36,777 bases of DNA from Saprospiraceae bacterium (lineage in GTDB: Bacteria > Bacteroidota > Bacteroidia > Chitinophagales > Saprospiraceae): assembly GCA_007125435.1 (NCBI GenBank), contig SLDF01000131.1:1-36777 (forward strand), given 5' to 3'. The translations under genes and the position numbers were made by a program. Below are positions 8,652-16,286 of this stretch, one piece after another (the stretch's first letter is position 1; the number at the start of each line of letters is the position of its first letter). The notes below the pieces were generated by a model. The model did not search any database. It saw nothing but the letters and a program-made list of their open reading frames with translations, and was not told the DNA's origin.

Positions 8652-9146
8652 ATGGATACATTTGCTGTCCTGGCTTTTGGCAGTAATATTGGAGATGGTA
8701 AAGCTATCATATCTGCTGCATATGATAGGTTGTGCGATCAAAGTTGTCAATTATTGTCGTTTTCGTCTTTTTATAAAACCAAGCCGTGGGGTGTTACCGA
8801 TCAGCATGACTTTATAAACTCTGTAGGCTTATTCAAGACAAGCTTGTTGGCTGACCGATTATTAATACAGTGTCAAAAGGTTGAAGCAGAATTGGGCAGG
8901 CAAAAAAGGTATAAATGGGGACCGAGAGAGATTGATATAGACATCATTTACTTTGGCGATCAAATAATAGATCAAAAGGATTTAAAAGTGCCTCATCCTT
9001 TTCTATATGAAAGACTGTTTGTTCTGCAGCCCATGCAGGAAATTATCCCTTATTGGATAGACCCTTTGAAGAGGAAGTCTGTAGGACAGTTATTAGTTGA
9101 CTATAATAATGCGGAAGAGGTAAGAGGACAACTTGATTTTAATTAA
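8652..9146 (+). CDS. folK: 2-amino-4-hydroxy-6-hydroxymethyldihydropteridine diphosphokinase
   Basis: Folate-biosynthesis enzyme (HPPK) that transfers pyrophosphate from ATP to 6-hydroxymethyl-7,8-dihydropterin. The start AFGSNIGD is the conserved N-terminal strand and loop, FYKTKPWG is the pterin-side motif, NSVGLFKTSLL follows, and WGPREIDIDIIYFGD (about 89-103) is the family signature with the magnesium-binding aspartates. Length (164 residues) is normal for a single-domain HPPK. The gene begins 9 bases after the symporter stop. Its stop lies 31 bases before the re-assigned start of the deoxynucleoside kinase; the folK-kinase pairing is a common Bacteroidota arrangement. Confidence 0.95.
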   Translation: MDTFAVLAFGSNIGDGKAIISAAYDRLCDQSCQLLSFSSFYKTKPWGVTDQHDFINSVGLFKTSLLADRLLIQCQKVEAELGRQKRYKWGPREIDIDIIYFGDQIIDQKDLKVPHPFLYERLFVLQPMQEIIPYWIDPLKRKSVGQLLVDYNNAEEVRGQLDFN

Positions 9147-9177
9147 AAAATATCCTTACACATTTGGATACACCATC

Positions 9178-9819
9178 ATGAAGTACATCTGTATCGAAGG
9201 AAATATTGGAGCTGGCAAAACGACCTTAGTGAAACTACTGGCCCAAAGACTTCATGCCACCTCTCTATTTGAAAAGTTTGAGGACAATCCTTTTCTTCCT
9301 ATTTTTTATAAGGATCCGGCAAGGTATGCTTTTCCGGTCGAGTTGCATTTTCTAATGGAGAGGCATCGACAACTTAAGAGGTATTTGATCGATTCTGATT
9401 TATTCAGCTCAGTGATTCTGGCAGATTACTGCCCTCAGAAGTCAATAATTTTTGCCAGAGAGACGTTAGAAGAGCGAGAATTTAGACTGTTTAAAGGGTT
9501 GTTTTCTGAGTTGTTGCAATACATTCCTAAGCCTGACACTATTTTCTTTATCAATCGTGACAGAGAATGGCTGCGACAAAGTATTCAGTCTAGAGGCCGC
9601 TCATATGAAATGGACATGGATGATGCCTATCTGTCTAAAGTGCAGCAATCATATTTGTCTACATTTAAAACATTGCAAGAGCAATCAGTAATATGGATAA
9701 ATGCGGGGGGCATTAATTTTCTAGAAGACCAGAAGAGTCTTGAGAGATTGAGCAGTATGTTGCTATCCAGCTATAATAAAGGTATTCAGTTTGTTGATTT
9801 TCAAAAGGAGGCTATTTGA
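9178..9819 (+). CDS. Deoxynucleoside kinase (dGK/dAK type)
   Basis: Cytoplasmic kinase that phosphorylates deoxynucleosides for salvage. The P-loop is GNIGAGKTT (residues 8-16). EKFEDNPFL carries the conserved acidic residue and NP, DYCPQKS holds the substrate-side region, and RGRSYEMD is the lid motif RGRxxE. I moved the start from 9133 to ATG 9178 because the family begins directly with the P-loop strand (MKYICIEGN) and the upstream codons (MILIKKYPY) overlap the end of folK. The resulting 213 residues match the usual length. It is probably co-transcribed with folK. Whether it prefers purine or pyrimidine deoxynucleosides cannot be read reliably. Confidence 0.9.
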   Translation: MKYICIEGNIGAGKTTLVKLLAQRLHATSLFEKFEDNPFLPIFYKDPARYAFPVELHFLMERHRQLKRYLIDSDLFSSVILADYCPQKSIIFARETLEEREFRLFKGLFSELLQYIPKPDTIFFINRDREWLRQSIQSRGRSYEMDMDDAYLSKVQQSYLSTFKTLQEQSVIWINAGGINFLEDQKSLERLSSMLLSSYNKGIQFVDFQKEAI

Positions 9820-9839
9820 GATTTGAGGTAAAAGTGAAA

Positions 9840-9859
9840 GGCCGACCCGTTGGCCGGCC
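9840..9859 (-). terminator. Stem-loop between convergent genes
   Basis: GGCCG ... CGGCC closes an inner CC/GG pair around CGTT. On the minus strand it is followed by TTTCACTTTT, so it best serves the protease gene whose stop lies 10 bases upstream. It could also act on the plus strand for the kinase gene. Confidence 0.55.
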
Positions 9860-9869
9860 CTGCACAAAC

Positions 9870-12251
9870 TCATTGCTTCACAAATTTGTGCTGCATTACA
9901 CGGTTTTTGTGTGTGAGTACCAGGACATATGTTCCCGGGATTAATTGATTTAAGTCCAAGGCTTGTGTTGTTTCACCTTTTTTAAAATGAACGTCATCAA
10001 AAAGCAATGATTCACCTAAAATATTCAAAACACTAACTGTACCAGAACCTTCATGATTACTTTGCACAGTATAAATTAAATCTCTATCTACAGGATTTGG
10101 GTAAGCTTTTGTCAAATTTACCTCCTCTATGACATGGTCTGGGTCCACACTATGATCATACATGGCGCTGCCTCTAGGCACTATATTGATAGTGTAGTCC
10201 TCGACCTCACCTTCATTAAATGTCTCGCATGCTGTAGCATGGCCTCCATACTTCAAAGCTATACGGAGCCTTGTTTGACCAATTGAAACATCTTCTGGAA
10301 TATGGATGACTCTTGCCATCGGATTGCTGGAGTTAGATATTCTTCCAAACACTAGCTCACCTTCATCATTGAAACTACCATTACCATCATAGTCTATCCA
10401 CATGCGCCAAAATAGTGCTACAGGTCCTACTACGACATCCGATTGAAACTTGATTACATAAGATTTGCCAGGTTCGATTTCTGTTGACATATGTGTTGCA
10501 TCAAAATATCCGCCATCAGAGCCTGAAATACGATTGATGTCGCCTAGCTCAAATAGCGATATCCATTGTAGCGCTGAATTGAGCCCTCTAGCGTCACAGT
10601 AATCATCATGACCCGGTGTAGTGAAGTTTAATCTTGCTGAAGGCTGGCTGTGATCAGTAGAGTCGCACCATGCCACGACCTCTACTGCATAATCAGTAGA
10701 TAAATCCAGATATTCTAGCTCGATAGCAGTTGTATCAACTTTTACAGAAGTCCACTTGTCAGTTGTATCCTTGATGTCTTTATATTTGATCTCGTACTCC
10801 TGGACGGCTTGAAATGGAATCCATGATATTTTGACATACTCTGTAGTTAAGTCATCAATTTTTAGACCTCCCGGTCTTTGGCATACTTGATCATCATCGA
10901 CAATACAGGATGATAAGCAAGGCGCATTAAAAACGCGATGTCTGATTCTATCACCGGGTAAAGGACCAAAACCGTTTGCAAAATTGATGCCGTGTGATGT
11001 TAAATGGCAATAGGACATGACAGTACCACCATTGTCAGGCGCTTGTCCTCTATTGCAGGCGCCTTCTGGTCTAAAGCAATCGTCTATCGGTCCGCCGGGC
11101 CAACCACACCAATGTGTATGTCTTGAACCTAAATTGTGCCCTATCTCGTGCGCAATGACTTCAACAGACCACGAATATATTGGTATGTTGTCAAAGTCTG
11201 CATGAATATTGCTATAAGCATACCTGAAGCTTTTGTGGCAAAGTACATCAAGCCAGGCTACGCCTCCCAGATTTTTACCACCAAGTGCTGCAAGGTGTGC
11301 GATGGTTCCATTATATGTATTTCTGAGGTTTCTAAACTGATTCAGAGCTATCACAGCACTTGAGCTGCTATACGGGTCTCTGGATGTCCATACATGCACT
11401 TCAGAAAGAAAAATGTTTATAGATTCATTGTGATATAAAGCTGCTACATTATTAAATATAGATGCAATATACTGAACGGATTTGACGACAGTTCCTTTGG
11501 CTCGATAAAGGGCATGGTCAACTTCCATATAAACATCGATACATTTACTGGTTGTGCCACCATTCCCCTTATCAAGTCCATCATCATCCGCATTTTTCAA
11601 AAGATGTGTCTGTTCGATAAGGTCTGTACTGCATTGGTCGGAACGGGTTAATAACAAATCTTCTGAAGCATAAAAAATATGAATATCCTCTCCTTCTACA
11701 GGTGCTAGAATGTGATTGCCGGTCTCATCAGAGTACATACCAATAATATGATCTTCAAACACCGAAAAAGCCGCAATTGTCCCCGGCTTATATTTACATA
11801 TACCCCTGTAAAACTTCCCTAATTCTTCGATTTTTATCTTTTCTTGTCCTGCTGTCGTGCTCACCAGAAAGTCGTCTGAAAAGTTTTGGCATTCTACCAA
11901 TTCAAACTCTACCTCTCCTCCATCTTTGAAAGGTAGGGATAGGTTGATAATACCCTCTTCAGGTGTTTTCAAAATCGTTTTTAATGCTGACTTATTTAAG
12001 TCAAGATAAGTAGCATCAGTCAATACATTCTTGTGATTATTTCGGGATTTTGAGGTTGAAACACTGAAGGGCTTAAACTCAGTGCCAGAAAATCCACTTT
12101 GCTTACGACTCTCTATTAGTTCTGTAAGCTTTCGATCAGGTGGAACGTCAGGAAACTCTGACGATTCTTGTTGCTGTGACCAGGATAACGGCGCATATAT
12201 CCATAAAGACAACACTGTTACCACTAGCACTTTAAGGTTAGTGTAATGCAT
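9870..12251 (-). CDS. Secreted reprolysin-like (metzincin) metallopeptidase with FN3 and GEVEDY modules and T9SS sorting domain
   Basis: Extracellular zinc protease. I use ATG 12251 rather than 12368: it gives a clean signal peptide (LKVLVVTVLSLWIYAPLSWS) and drops 39 residues without secretion character, leaving 793 residues. After a pro-region (about 30-235) the catalytic domain carries HEIGHNLGSRHTH (about 368-380), the metzincin zinc motif HExxHxxGxxH, with the downstream Met-turn in VMSYCH. A fibronectin type III domain follows (about 470-545; KISWIPFQAVQEYEIKY). Then comes a GEVEDYTINI module (about 560-700) and a C-terminal T9SS sorting domain (AYPNPVDRDLIY ... GTYVLVLTHKNRVMQHKFVKQ). 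The pro-region suggests activation by cleavage. It is transcribed alone, convergent with the nucleoside kinase. The substrate is unknown. Confidence 0.9.
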   Translation of the reverse strand: MHYTNLKVLVVTVLSLWIYAPLSWSQQQESSEFPDVPPDRKLTELIESRKQSGFSGTEFKPFSVSTSKSRNNHKNVLTDATYLDLNKSALKTILKTPEEGIINLSLPFKDGGEVEFELVECQNFSDDFLVSTTAGQEKIKIEELGKFYRGICKYKPGTIAAFSVFEDHIIGMYSDETGNHILAPVEGEDIHIFYASEDLLLTRSDQCSTDLIEQTHLLKNADDDGLDKGNGGTTSKCIDVYMEVDHALYRAKGTVVKSVQYIASIFNNVAALYHNESINIFLSEVHVWTSRDPYSSSSAVIALNQFRNLRNTYNGTIAHLAALGGKNLGGVAWLDVLCHKSFRYAYSNIHADFDNIPIYSWSVEVIAHEIGHNLGSRHTHWCGWPGGPIDDCFRPEGACNRGQAPDNGGTVMSYCHLTSHGINFANGFGPLPGDRIRHRVFNAPCLSSCIVDDDQVCQRPGGLKIDDLTTEYVKISWIPFQAVQEYEIKYKDIKDTTDKWTSVKVDTTAIELEYLDLSTDYAVEVVAWCDSTDHSQPSARLNFTTPGHDDYCDARGLNSALQWISLFELGDINRISGSDGGYFDATHMSTEIEPGKSYVIKFQSDVVVGPVALFWRMWIDYDGNGSFNDEGELVFGRISNSSNPMARVIHIPEDVSIGQTRLRIALKYGGHATACETFNEGEVEDYTINIVPRGSAMYDHSVDPDHVIEEVNLTKAYPNPVDRDLIYTVQSNHEGSGTVSVLNILGESLLFDDVHFKKGETTQALDLNQLIPGTYVLVLTHKNRVMQHKFVKQ

Positions 12252-12764
12252 AATAATAAATTGTTTTTCCGAGTAAATCCGGTATAAATGTAGAAGCATA
12301 CTATAGAAAAAACAAGTGTTTTTATACATATTTATTATTGTTATGTCTAATATACAGAACACCAGCATTGTCCATGTAAAAATATTTTTTTGTTTGATTG
12401 TGCGAAATGCCCTATTTTCTGAGTGAATATGCTATTATATTGAGCGAATGACACCAAATGGCTATTAAAGTTTTTTGGGTTTTGCAGTCATGGCTCGTGA
12501 AGTATAATATTGTCCGCAACATGGCTTCAGACAATACGTCAAGATAATTCCGGTCTTTCAGTAACAAAAGTCTGGTCGAGTCCATTAGAGAGCTCGCCAA
12601 TGCATAATTTGGGTGTAAAGGTTGCAAAATGCAGCATCGCTCTTGTTTTATCGAATACTGACATAGCAATTATGATACATGGAAGGTTGGATTGTTAGAC
12701 CGGGTGACAGGTAGAAAGGAGCTGTTTCACCAATGTATGATTCTCCTTACGACGTAAAACTACA

Positions 12765-12795
12765 AAGAAGTAAGATTAATATAACCTTACTTCTT
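12765..12795. repeat. Perfect 10-bp hairpin in intergenic DNA
   Basis: AAGAAGTAAG and CTTACTTCTT are exact complements separated by 11 bases. There is no clear T-run on either side, so it is not a classical terminator, and no gene ends nearby. Confidence 0.6.
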
Positions 12796-12913
12796 CATAA
12801 ATTTTAAGATGCTGCCTTGATTAGACACATGCAGCCTTTGAAAATACTGATTGTTTTTCCGAAAATCCTACAGTAAAAATATTTCTTTTATCTTGCATGG
12901 ACAAATTATATTG

Positions 12914-12936
12914 TACATAATTTTTATAATTATGTA
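12914..12936. promoter_or_regulatory. AT-rich perfect inverted repeat upstream of the GT-C-like gene
   Basis: TACATAATT-TTTAT-AATTATGTA has 9-base arms and lies about 55 bases before ATG 12990. A TTG (12911-12913) directly precedes it. It could be an operator or promoter-region palindrome, but AT-rich DNA yields such repeats by chance. Confidence 0.25.
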
Positions 12937-12989
12937 TAAAGCATTTAAATACAACATAATAGGTTGGTAATTATTTTTAATCAAAAAGT

Positions 12990-14456
12990 ATGAAACGCCC
13001 TTTATTTCGAGTGAATGCTGCATTCTGGCTAGTGAGTGCACTGTTTTATCTAGTAAGCCATTTAGTTTTGCGCTTCTACTTTCACGATCTATGGAAGGAT
13101 GAATGGCAGTCATGGTTTGTAGTACGAGATATGTCCACCATAGATATGCTAAAATTTTTATATTATGAAGGGCATCCTTCCTTGTGGTACCTTTACCTCA
13201 AGCCTTTCACATTGCTTTCTGAGTGGATCAGAGACGATATTTTGATCAAGGTAGCTCATGCTTTGCCATTCATCGGCTTTGTGTTTTTAATGTCTTCATT
13301 TCGCAAAGTTCCTACCTGGCTTCTAGCTTTATTCCTATTGGGGTACTTCCCGTTTTATGAGTATGGGCTCATTAGTAGAGGGTACATTTTTGTTTGCCTG
13401 ACTTTATTTGGTATTGTGAGGCTGCACGATACATCTTTCAAGTATCGTCACTGGTGGTTAGCAAGTTTGTATTTCTTAGCTTGCCAGACAGAAGTGTATG
13501 GTCTGATTGGCGCCGGTCTGCTTTATTTCTATTATTACATTATGCCCACAGGGCCCAGTGTGAAGGTTGTGATCAAGAAGTTGTCCGACCAAGAGGTCTT
13601 TACACCTTTCTTAGCCTTGTGTTTGGGTGTTCTGGTATTTTACATCACAGTCAATTGGGCGCCAGATGCTGATGAGGTGAGAGGGCGATTGGTAAACATC
13701 ATGTCAGCCTATGATGGTAAGACTGGATTTGCACAGGCTTTTCACGGTATATTTGGGCGTACATTTTTTCCGTTTAGCGGCATCTCAAGTGTTAATAACA
13801 TCTTGCCCATTTCTGTCTGGAGTAGCTTGGCATTGATATCTGCAGGTATAGTCTTATGGCCTTTTAAGCGGTTGCTCATACTTTTTACTATCTATGCATC
13901 TTTGGTGCTGTTCTTTGCTTCCACTACTTACTCAGGTGGATTGAGACAGTGGGGGATGGCTTACGTGTTTTTCATGGTTTGCGTGTTTATGATGGACTTT
14001 TCACTTATAAAAAAGAATCAAAGTGTATTGCTGGCACTTTTGTTGATTCTCATTAGCCATAGTATTTACAATGTGATAGCGGTAAGAGACTCCATCAGAT
14101 TCCCATTCACTAATGCCAGGCTGACTGGTCTTTACATTCAAAGTAAATTGCCACCTTCAGCGCCTATTGTAGGGATTAGCCCATTTAATACAGCTGCTGC
14201 TTCCGGTTACGCAGATCGCATGTTTTACGAATTGCCTGAAGGCGTTCCATTTACCTACTTCAGATGGTTAGAAAAGGTTTATTATCCCCCCGAAGAAGAA
14301 CTTAGGTTGTTTGCTGCTTACAAGAAGGCTTCTGTATTATATGTCATCACCCATGAGCCCATTAGTCCAGATAGGTATCCGTCACTTCGGCTTGTGAAAG
14401 CATTCGATTCATTCAGTCTCAAAAACGAAAACTTTTACATTTACCAATTGATATGA
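12990..14456 (+). CDS. Multi-pass membrane protein, GT-C/ArnT-PMT-like glycosyltransferase
   Basis: A 488-residue inner-membrane protein with about ten hydrophobic segments and a C-terminal soluble portion (about 400-488). The first external loop contains DLWKDEWQSW followed by YYEGHPSLWYLYLKPF. An acidic pair in the first loop and a downstream HP-LWY motif are typical of GT-C fold glycosyltransferases (ArnT/PMT, family 39-like), which use lipid-linked sugars at the outer face of the inner membrane. The catalytic residue would be in the DE pair (inference). It could act in surface glycan or glycoprotein modification. It is transcribed alone, ends 26 bases from a convergent lipoprotein gene, and no sugar-pathway genes are adjacent, so the substrate is open. 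Confidence 0.65.
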   Translation: MKRPLFRVNAAFWLVSALFYLVSHLVLRFYFHDLWKDEWQSWFVVRDMSTIDMLKFLYYEGHPSLWYLYLKPFTLLSEWIRDDILIKVAHALPFIGFVFLMSSFRKVPTWLLALFLLGYFPFYEYGLISRGYIFVCLTLFGIVRLHDTSFKYRHWWLASLYFLACQTEVYGLIGAGLLYFYYYIMPTGPSVKVVIKKLSDQEVFTPFLALCLGVLVFYITVNWAPDADEVRGRLVNIMSAYDGKTGFAQAFHGIFGRTFFPFSGISSVNNILPISVWSSLALISAGIVLWPFKRLLILFTIYASLVLFFASTTYSGGLRQWGMAYVFFMVCVFMMDFSLIKKNQSVLLALLLILISHSIYNVIAVRDSIRFPFTNARLTGLYIQSKLPPSAPIVGISPFNTAAASGYADRMFYELPEGVPFTYFRWLEKVYYPPEEELRLFAAYKKASVLYVITHEPISPDRYPSLRLVKAFDSFSLKNENFYIYQLI

Positions 14457-14482
14457 TGTCTAAGTGCCAATAGATACGAGCA

Positions 14483-15400
14483 TTATCTCTGCAACAGACG
14501 TTGTATCAGCTCCTGATCAAAATATCTCGGCTTGACTATGTAATCGACTTGGTCTCTATCACTTTCTATAGAGATATGATCTAGAGCTCCATTACTATAG
14601 ATGTAGGTTTCATGAATAGTTATATTATCCGGTAATGCTTTTATCTTTCTACTGCTTAATCGTTGCATGTCATCATATTCCACGATGATTTCGTGTCTGA
14701 AGACCCTGCCCATTATTTTGTCTTTTACATCATATTGTTTGATCACGCCGTCATTGTCCATTTGTAGAATTACCTGCCTTTTTTGGTTTCTATTTATCTT
14801 GTTTGATCTTTTTAGTCTATTATCGGTAAGTGTTTCGACTTTCCATCCTTCTGTTTTTTCGCTTAGTTCTTTGTGATCAAGGCCTAGAGACTTATTCACA
14901 GTGAATATGCGATTGCAATTCAATGGTGCCATATCATCTAGATCAAAGAGACTTTTGAAGCAGATTATCTCGTTGCGATTGTCGCTTTTATATACTTCAT
15001 ATCTGAATAATGCATCATAATACCTTTCTAAATCATCCAGATATAAAAGACCTGTTACCCTCATTAGGGTATTTGATCTTGAATGAGGGTTAGTTATGTT
15101 GCCATGCAGAGATATGGCGTCCAGCCCATCTTCAGCAGCTTGTTTTTTTAGATCATCTATCACTTCGCTCAGATCCGTATTCGGCTCGATGACAAATTGG
15201 TACAGTTTTACCTTTTTATAAGGTCGATCCGGCCACGGTTCATCATGTAGGTACACATCTATACTTCCGGTATGTGGTACCATCGGGAAGTCTGTAAACT
15301 TATGTTTTGTTTCAATGATCCGGACATATGGCGCTGGTGCACACATGGTTATACTCAGCATTAATGCTAAAAGGCCGACTAAAGGGAATAATTTTCTCAT
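14483..15400 (-). CDS. Lipoprotein of unknown function
   Basis: A 305-residue protein with a lipoprotein-type signal peptide: a hydrophobic core (LVGLLALMLSITM) and then Cys20, so it should be lipid-anchored facing the periplasm or cell surface. The mature part is rich in charged residues. It contains a segment typical of small Bacteroidota lipoproteins (DVYLHDEPWPDRPYKKVKLY) and a run of beta-strand pairs near the C-terminus (MGRVFRHEIIVEYDD, ETYIYSNGALDHISIES) resembling YD-repeat-like hairpins. I do not recognise the family. The family-1 element copy 2 ends about 128 bases upstream on the same strand and could lie in its leader. It converges on the membrane protein gene without a visible terminator. 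Confidence 0.7.
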   Translation of the reverse strand: MRKLFPLVGLLALMLSITMCAPAPYVRIIETKHKFTDFPMVPHTGSIDVYLHDEPWPDRPYKKVKLYQFVIEPNTDLSEVIDDLKKQAAEDGLDAISLHGNITNPHSRSNTLMRVTGLLYLDDLERYYDALFRYEVYKSDNRNEIICFKSLFDLDDMAPLNCNRIFTVNKSLGLDHKELSEKTEGWKVETLTDNRLKRSNKINRNQKRQVILQMDNDGVIKQYDVKDKIMGRVFRHEIIVEYDDMQRLSSRKIKALPDNITIHETYIYSNGALDHISIESDRDQVDYIVKPRYFDQELIQRLLQR

Positions 15401-15528
15401 AGTTTATTAAGATTATTGGGTTTGCTACCGTCATCTTGACGATCTGCCCCAAAAATAACAATTGAAATGGTTTTATCTCATATCTTAACTTGACTTTTAT
15501 ATTGTGCATATTGTTATTGGAGTTTCTG

Positions 15529-15702
15529 GGCGTGACCTCACCACCCAGCTAAGGCTGGATGGTGAGGTCGGGCTATCCGCTTGTATTCACTACATATCTA
15601 TGGAGTGTCGCTACAGATGATGTTCGGCTTCTTCCAGTCGCCGACACATCTGTGCTCCACTAACCATAGATATATAGTTCATATCGCTTCTATCCCTCAC
15701 GC
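15529..15702 (-). repeat. Dispersed structured element family 1, copy 2 (full)
   Basis: On the minus strand it starts GCGTGAGGGATAGAAGCGAT and ends CACGCC, as copy 1 does. GTGAATACAAGCGGATAGCC is also shared exactly. The internal stem differs in sequence but is kept (TATATATCTATGG with CCATAGATATGTA, one wobble), and the 3' hairpin is longer (GACCTCACCA ... TGGTGAGGTC). Conserved pairing with changed bases supports a folded element. Confidence 0.75.
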
Positions 15703-15761
15703 AGTCAAGTTTGATTATTATGATTGAACACAAAGTAAAGTAGTGCCAATGAAGTTTAGTC

Positions 15762-15953
15762 GTCGCCGAGCCAGAGGTGGCTCGGTTCCTTCGTGTAGGA
15801 TTGCGATTTTGATCAAGAATTGAAGAAGCTGAGCCGAGGGCGGCTCAGTTCTCTCGTTATTGGATTGACGTTTTTGATGATGATTAGGTCGACGCTTAGC
15901 CAGAGACGGCTCAGTTCCTTCGTTATCAGATTGACATTTAGTCAATCTGATTG
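15762..15953. repeat. Three ~65-bp tandem units, each with a GC-rich hairpin
   Basis: The hairpins are CCGAGCC-agaggt-GGCTCGG, CTGAGCC-gagggc-GGCTCAG and CTTAGCC-agagac-GGCTCAG, each followed by GTTC..TTCGT/CTCTCGT and a GATTG-rich stretch. Between units 1 and 2 one C:G pair is replaced by T:A with both sides changed. Unit 3 also has a perfect 11-bp stem, ATCAGATTGAC-ATTTA-GTCAATCTGAT (15925-15951). The period is 63-66 bases. Confidence 0.8.
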
Positions 15954-15958
15954 CTACG

Positions 15959-16018
15959 CACCACTCAGTCATGCACCGTTCAGTCATGCATCATTCGGTC
16001 ATGTACCATTCAGTCAAG
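15959..16018. repeat. Four tandem 15-bp units
   Basis: Units CACCACTCAGTCATG, CACCGTTCAGTCATG, CATCATTCGGTCATG and TACCATTCAGTCAAG follow each other without gaps and run directly into the truncated family-1 copy. The period is a multiple of three, which is why frames stay open across it. Confidence 0.85.
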
Positions 16019-16073
16019 TCCCTCCCTCCAGCACTTCACTGCCTATGCCATACCTGCTCATATCGCTATCCCT
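16017..16073 (-). repeat. Dispersed structured element family 1, copy 3 (5' part only)
   Basis: On the minus strand GGGATAGCGATATGAGCAGG and GTGCTGGAGGGAGGGAC match the 5' half of copy 1 (GGGATAGAAGCGATATGAAC, GCGCTGGAGGGAGGGGC). The 3' half (GCGGATAGCCCGACC) is not found; instead the 15-bp and ~65-bp tandem units follow, as if the variable interior had expanded or been replaced. Confidence 0.6.
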
Positions 16074-16286
16074 GTTTATGTATTGGAAATTCGTAGTGGA
16101 TTTTCCATGCATAAAATGGGTTCTAATCCATCACGCAAAGATTATTTTATCAGCTGTCAGCTGGCTTAATATTGATTTTTGAAGTAGAAATTTTATTTCT
16201 AAGAGGGTGCATTTTACTTTGTCTTTTATTCTGGTGATGTCCAGTGCGACAAGGTGGACTTTGCCCTTTTACGGCAGAATATAGGG

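Larger units (their letters stand above)
12252..12989. other. Intergenic region between divergent genes, no gene supported
   Basis: About 740 bases between the protease gene and the membrane glycosyltransferase-like gene. Two overlapping opposite-strand frames (12412-12669 minus, 12510-12698 plus) show no recognisable motif, and the plus frame needs a TTG start. Visible structures are a GGTGA ... TCACC hairpin (about 12702-12731), a perfect 10-bp hairpin (12765-12795) and an AT-rich inverted repeat (12914-12936) before the next gene. Confidence 0.5.
15401..16286. other. Second repeat-rich non-coding island
   Basis: About 890 bases with no credible gene. It contains a full family-1 element (15529-15702), three ~65-base tandem units with hairpins (15762-15953), four 15-base tandem units (15959-16018) and a truncated family-1 copy (16017-16073). 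The ORF-track frames at 15718-15987, 15820-16182 and 15951-16169 are translations of these repeats. The region from 16075 to 16286 shows nothing further. Confidence 0.75.

Noticed and set aside
12412-12698. Overlapping opposite-strand frames of 85 and 62 codons
   Set aside because: No recognisable motif on either strand; the plus frame needs a TTG start. Treated as chance frames.
15762-15953. Possible CRISPR array
   Set aside because: Only three units, diverged from each other, with the similar part extending through the would-be spacers and no cas genes nearby.
15820-16182. ORF of 120 aa with HAPFSHASFGHVPF-like repeats (also frames 15951-16169 and 15718-15987)
   Set aside because: All three are translations of the tandem hairpin units and the 15-bp repeat; frames on both strands stay open only because of the repeat period. 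No signal, domain or start context.
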